Source: Nipponacmea schrenckii (Eukaryota > Mollusca > Gastropoda > Lottiidae). From it: 64,000 bases of DNA. Below the pieces are notes generated by a model. It searched no databases and was not told the DNA's origin. It saw only the letters and a list, made by a program, of their open reading frames with translations. The stretch's first letter is position 1. Each line of letters opens with the position of its first letter. Shown here piece after piece: positions 61,160 through 64,000 of this stretch. Location of the stretch: assembly GCA_030562195.1 (NCBI GenBank), contig CM060200.1, positions 20,685,023 through 20,749,022 of the forward strand. Reading direction: 5' to 3'. The translations under genes were made by a program, and so were the position numbers.

Positions 61160-62044
61160 TCTGAAATTCAAAAATCATATCAGCAAGTTGTTGGTAAGGG
61201 ACATAACTCTTCATATAAACCCAGTCAATGGGGGTTGACTAACTGATGAGAGTTTGCTTCATCGTTAAATTAATGTGTTCATGTTGAAATAACAGCTTCT
61301 TTTGCGCAGCACAAAAGTGGTCATTGAGCTTGTTTGCGTAATACAGATGTTGTTGTGATATAAATCCGTCCGATTGGATATTCTTTATTTCCACCGGAGG
61401 GTTATCGATAACGAAGTAAGAAGTTGTTGGTGACAAGATTCAAAATCGCAGATAACTTACGAATTCAGCATTAATTAAAAAAATCAATCTAAGCAAGAGT
61501 CGAAAGATATTTTAGATGGGTTAAAAATAACATTATAAGTCACGTAAATTTTTACAGTAGCTAATTAAAAAGTATTTTAACATTTAAGAAAACCAGATTA
61601 AGTATTTTTGGTCCTCTTGCGTTCTAATACACAGTACAATGAGGTTGTCTTTCGTGTGTATGAGTTATTTATTAGTTTCTAAAAATATTGATCGCTGTTC
61701 TTGAGTACCTGTTTTATATATGACCTGGAATGTCGCATGATGATATCATAAAGAGGTTTTTGTAACCTAGTACTTTTACAAATTACAACATGTTGTAAAA
61801 TATGTTTAAACTGAAATAACGAGGATGGGTGAACTCTTATAAATGTGTAGAGCTATAAGATGACTATATCCATAAAAATGACATTCAAGATTCGCACTTA
61901 ATCCCTTATCAATAATGGTTATCATGGATACGGTCCATTAATTAAAAATATGATAATTATGATTAATTAGTACTTCTTTCTATATCATTTTCACTTCAGG
62001 CAATCATTACGTTATATCCCTCAGTAAATAAATATAGTCATCCT
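61160..62044. other. Upstream region of FRRS1-B
   Basis: Should hold the 5' UTR exon and promoter. I could not place a TATA box or donor with confidence. The minus-strand frame at 61239-61436 has no family resemblance. Confidence 0.35.
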
Positions 62045-62620
62045 GGTATGTATTTGGTGGTAATATTCACAAGTACTCGATGATAATATTCACAAGATGT
62101 GATGTAACATTCACCATTATTAGATTGTAATATTCAACAGTATTCTATATTTACCGTTATTTGATGGTAATATTCACAAGTATTCGTGTTTACCGTTATT
62201 TGATGTTAATATTCACAAGTATATTGAAAATAATATTCAACAATATTTGATAGTATTATTCTCCAGTATTCGATATTAATATTCAATAGATTTCGATAAT
62301 TACCAATTTTTGTGGTAATTTTTCACCAGTATTTGTTTGTAAAATATTCACTAGTACTTGATATTTGCCAGTATTTTGATGGTAATATTCACCAATATTC
62401 GATATTTTCAAGTATTTTAATTGAAATATTCACTAGAATTCGATATATACCATGCATTTGAAGGAAATATTCCCTTGTATTTTATTTTAATATTCGCCCG
62501 TATTTCATGGTAATATTCATCAGTATTTCATGGTAATATTCACCAGTCTTTCATGGTAATATTCACCAGTATTTGATTTTAATATTAACAAGTATTTGTC
62601 AGTAATACACTTATGTTCGT
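62045..62620. repeat. AT-rich minisatellite, ~20-bp unit, degenerate
   Basis: Variants of TATTTGATGGTAATATTCACCAG recur about 25 times with substitutions and small indels. The freshest copies are at 62505-62570. Confidence 0.85.
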
Positions 62621-64000
62621 ATGTATTATTTTCGTGTAAGAACCATTCTTAGTTTACATGAAACATTCGGTAACAATTTTATTCCAAATAAATAGAAAAA
62701 GGGCCATTATCCGTGTTATATTAAAAGATATTTGGGGCTAATTCACTGAACATAGAATAACCCAAACTCATTGAACAAGACGATAAGTTAACGACGAGAA
62801 TATTCAAACATACCATAAAACTTGTAATAAATAAAAAAAATATTTAAGTTGTTCAACACCTACTTGGTTGGCTTTTTATCCGATATCAGAAGGACAGTCC
62901 AGTTACTGCGAGCTTAAAATTCCAAAATGTTAAATAAAAATATTTTTACCTAATGCGCGACGGGTCGTTATCCTTCGATTGCGCCGCATCACTAATATAT
63001 TTCCTAATTGAAAATTACCCTCCTTGATCCTATATTAATTGATAATTGATTGATTTCTTCCTGTTCATCTCCGGACACCAAGACGTAATTCATATTGATG
63101 GTGTATGATTGACTGAGGCTGGTAAAAGGGGACTAGAATCTTGGTGTGAGATAATGTTAATATTAATTAGATGACGTCATTAATGATCTCGTCAGGTTCC
63201 CCTTAGCTATGCATTACAGCCACTATTATGTTGAGCTAAATACACGTCTCAACCGTCATAACATCTGAATATAGTTTAATATAATTATATCACTGTTTAT
63301 TTTTAAATTTTCGAATATTTACAAATGTCAATCCTATATGACACAGCTAAAATAAATTTGTCACGGATTGGTAGACTACTTTGTTTCTCTTTCAAAATGC
63401 ACATAATGCAGGTTCCAGCCTCATTATTTTCCCGGGACCCTGGCCAAAATTAGAAAGAATTATACATTGTTTCTCAATAATAATATGATTTAAACAATTT
63501 TTTTAACATGAATTTTGATCCATGATAACATTGATTCGAAAACAAGAACATTCTTAACATGTAAATCCGTCTTGAAAATATTCTCAATAAATGACTGTCG
63601 AAAATATCGGCCAAAGAAACTTATCAAATTTCATATTTTCAACCTAGTTAGAAACAGAAAAGGGGGATATATAACAAAGCTATAAAATTTCGTTTCCAAT
63701 TAAATCGCTGTCTGTCTGTACCCTTTCCACGATGAGCGATACAACTTCGTGCAGATAAAGTACGCCTCCTTTTATAATGCACGTAGGGTAAATTTGTGTT
63801 CGAGAAATACATTTTAAAAACATAAGACAACAATTTCAAACAAAACTGATCAAAATGATGGCTGACTCGTGTTTATGTTTTTATCAGTAGAATTATGAAT
63901 CACTTTTTCCACATACATTAATGAGTGAAGTTCAATTTACCGACAGGACTGTGTAAATAGTTTGAAGTTTTTTTATATCCTCTATTTCGTTAGTAACCTT
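62621..64000. other. Right-end DNA, nothing recognised
   Basis: AT-rich with no domain, RNA or repeat family seen. The frame 63648-63839 (minus) has no coding support. Confidence 0.35.

Overview
The window is AT-rich, intron-containing animal DNA, most likely from a mollusc (probably a gastropod). The evidence is compact GT-AG genes, interspersed repeats ending in TTACCTCCCTT-type sequence, tRNA-derived SINE pieces, a Penelope-like element, LINEs, and an expanded clan-2 P450 cluster. The organism call is inference. There are no bacterial operons, CRISPR arrays or rRNAs. Introns were placed by hand from GT-AG sites, conserved reading phase and paralogue comparison.

Left part (1-27 kb). Three cytochrome P450 genes share one five-exon plan with internal exons of 219, 378 and 128 nt. 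P450-A (+, 157-1890) lacks exon 1, which lies left of the window. P450-B (-, 7020-4412) has every splice site intact but carries an in-frame TAA in exon 2. P450-C (+, 24371-27052) is complete at 505 aa. A 20-bp minisatellite lies just after P450-A. A degenerate Penelope-like element with a separate SGNH-esterase ORF sits between P450-B and the next gene, embedded in a ~150-bp tandem repeat. A ferric-chelate-reductase-1-like gene (FRRS1-A, +, 15595-21954) encodes reeler, DOMON and cytochrome b561 domains in 16 exons. TTAA-flanked MITEs occur on both sides of it.

Middle part (27-54 kb) is mostly repeats. It holds a small PAN-like membrane or secreted protein gene (-, 27951-27601) and a tandem array of ~5.97-kb units from 30.4 to 43.7 kb. 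Each array unit contains a dead LINE on the minus strand plus satellite DNA. Further copies of the satellite lie at 43.5-45.7 kb. A perfect-ended TA-flanked MITE lies at 46.9-47.3 kb, and a two-exon gene for a secreted PAN-plus-trefoil protein runs from 49565 to 47778 (-).

Right part (54-64 kb) holds FRRS1-B (-, 61158-54681), a 749-aa paralogue of FRRS1-A with the same order of domains, nearly the same intron phases and a long Thr-rich linker. It is followed by an AT-rich minisatellite and DNA with no recognisable content.

The host genes suggest membrane redox chemistry (P450 in the ER, b561 transmembrane electron transfer) and secreted mucosal proteins (reeler, PAN, trefoil). They do not form one pathway. 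Their proximity reflects local gene duplication and repeat traffic.
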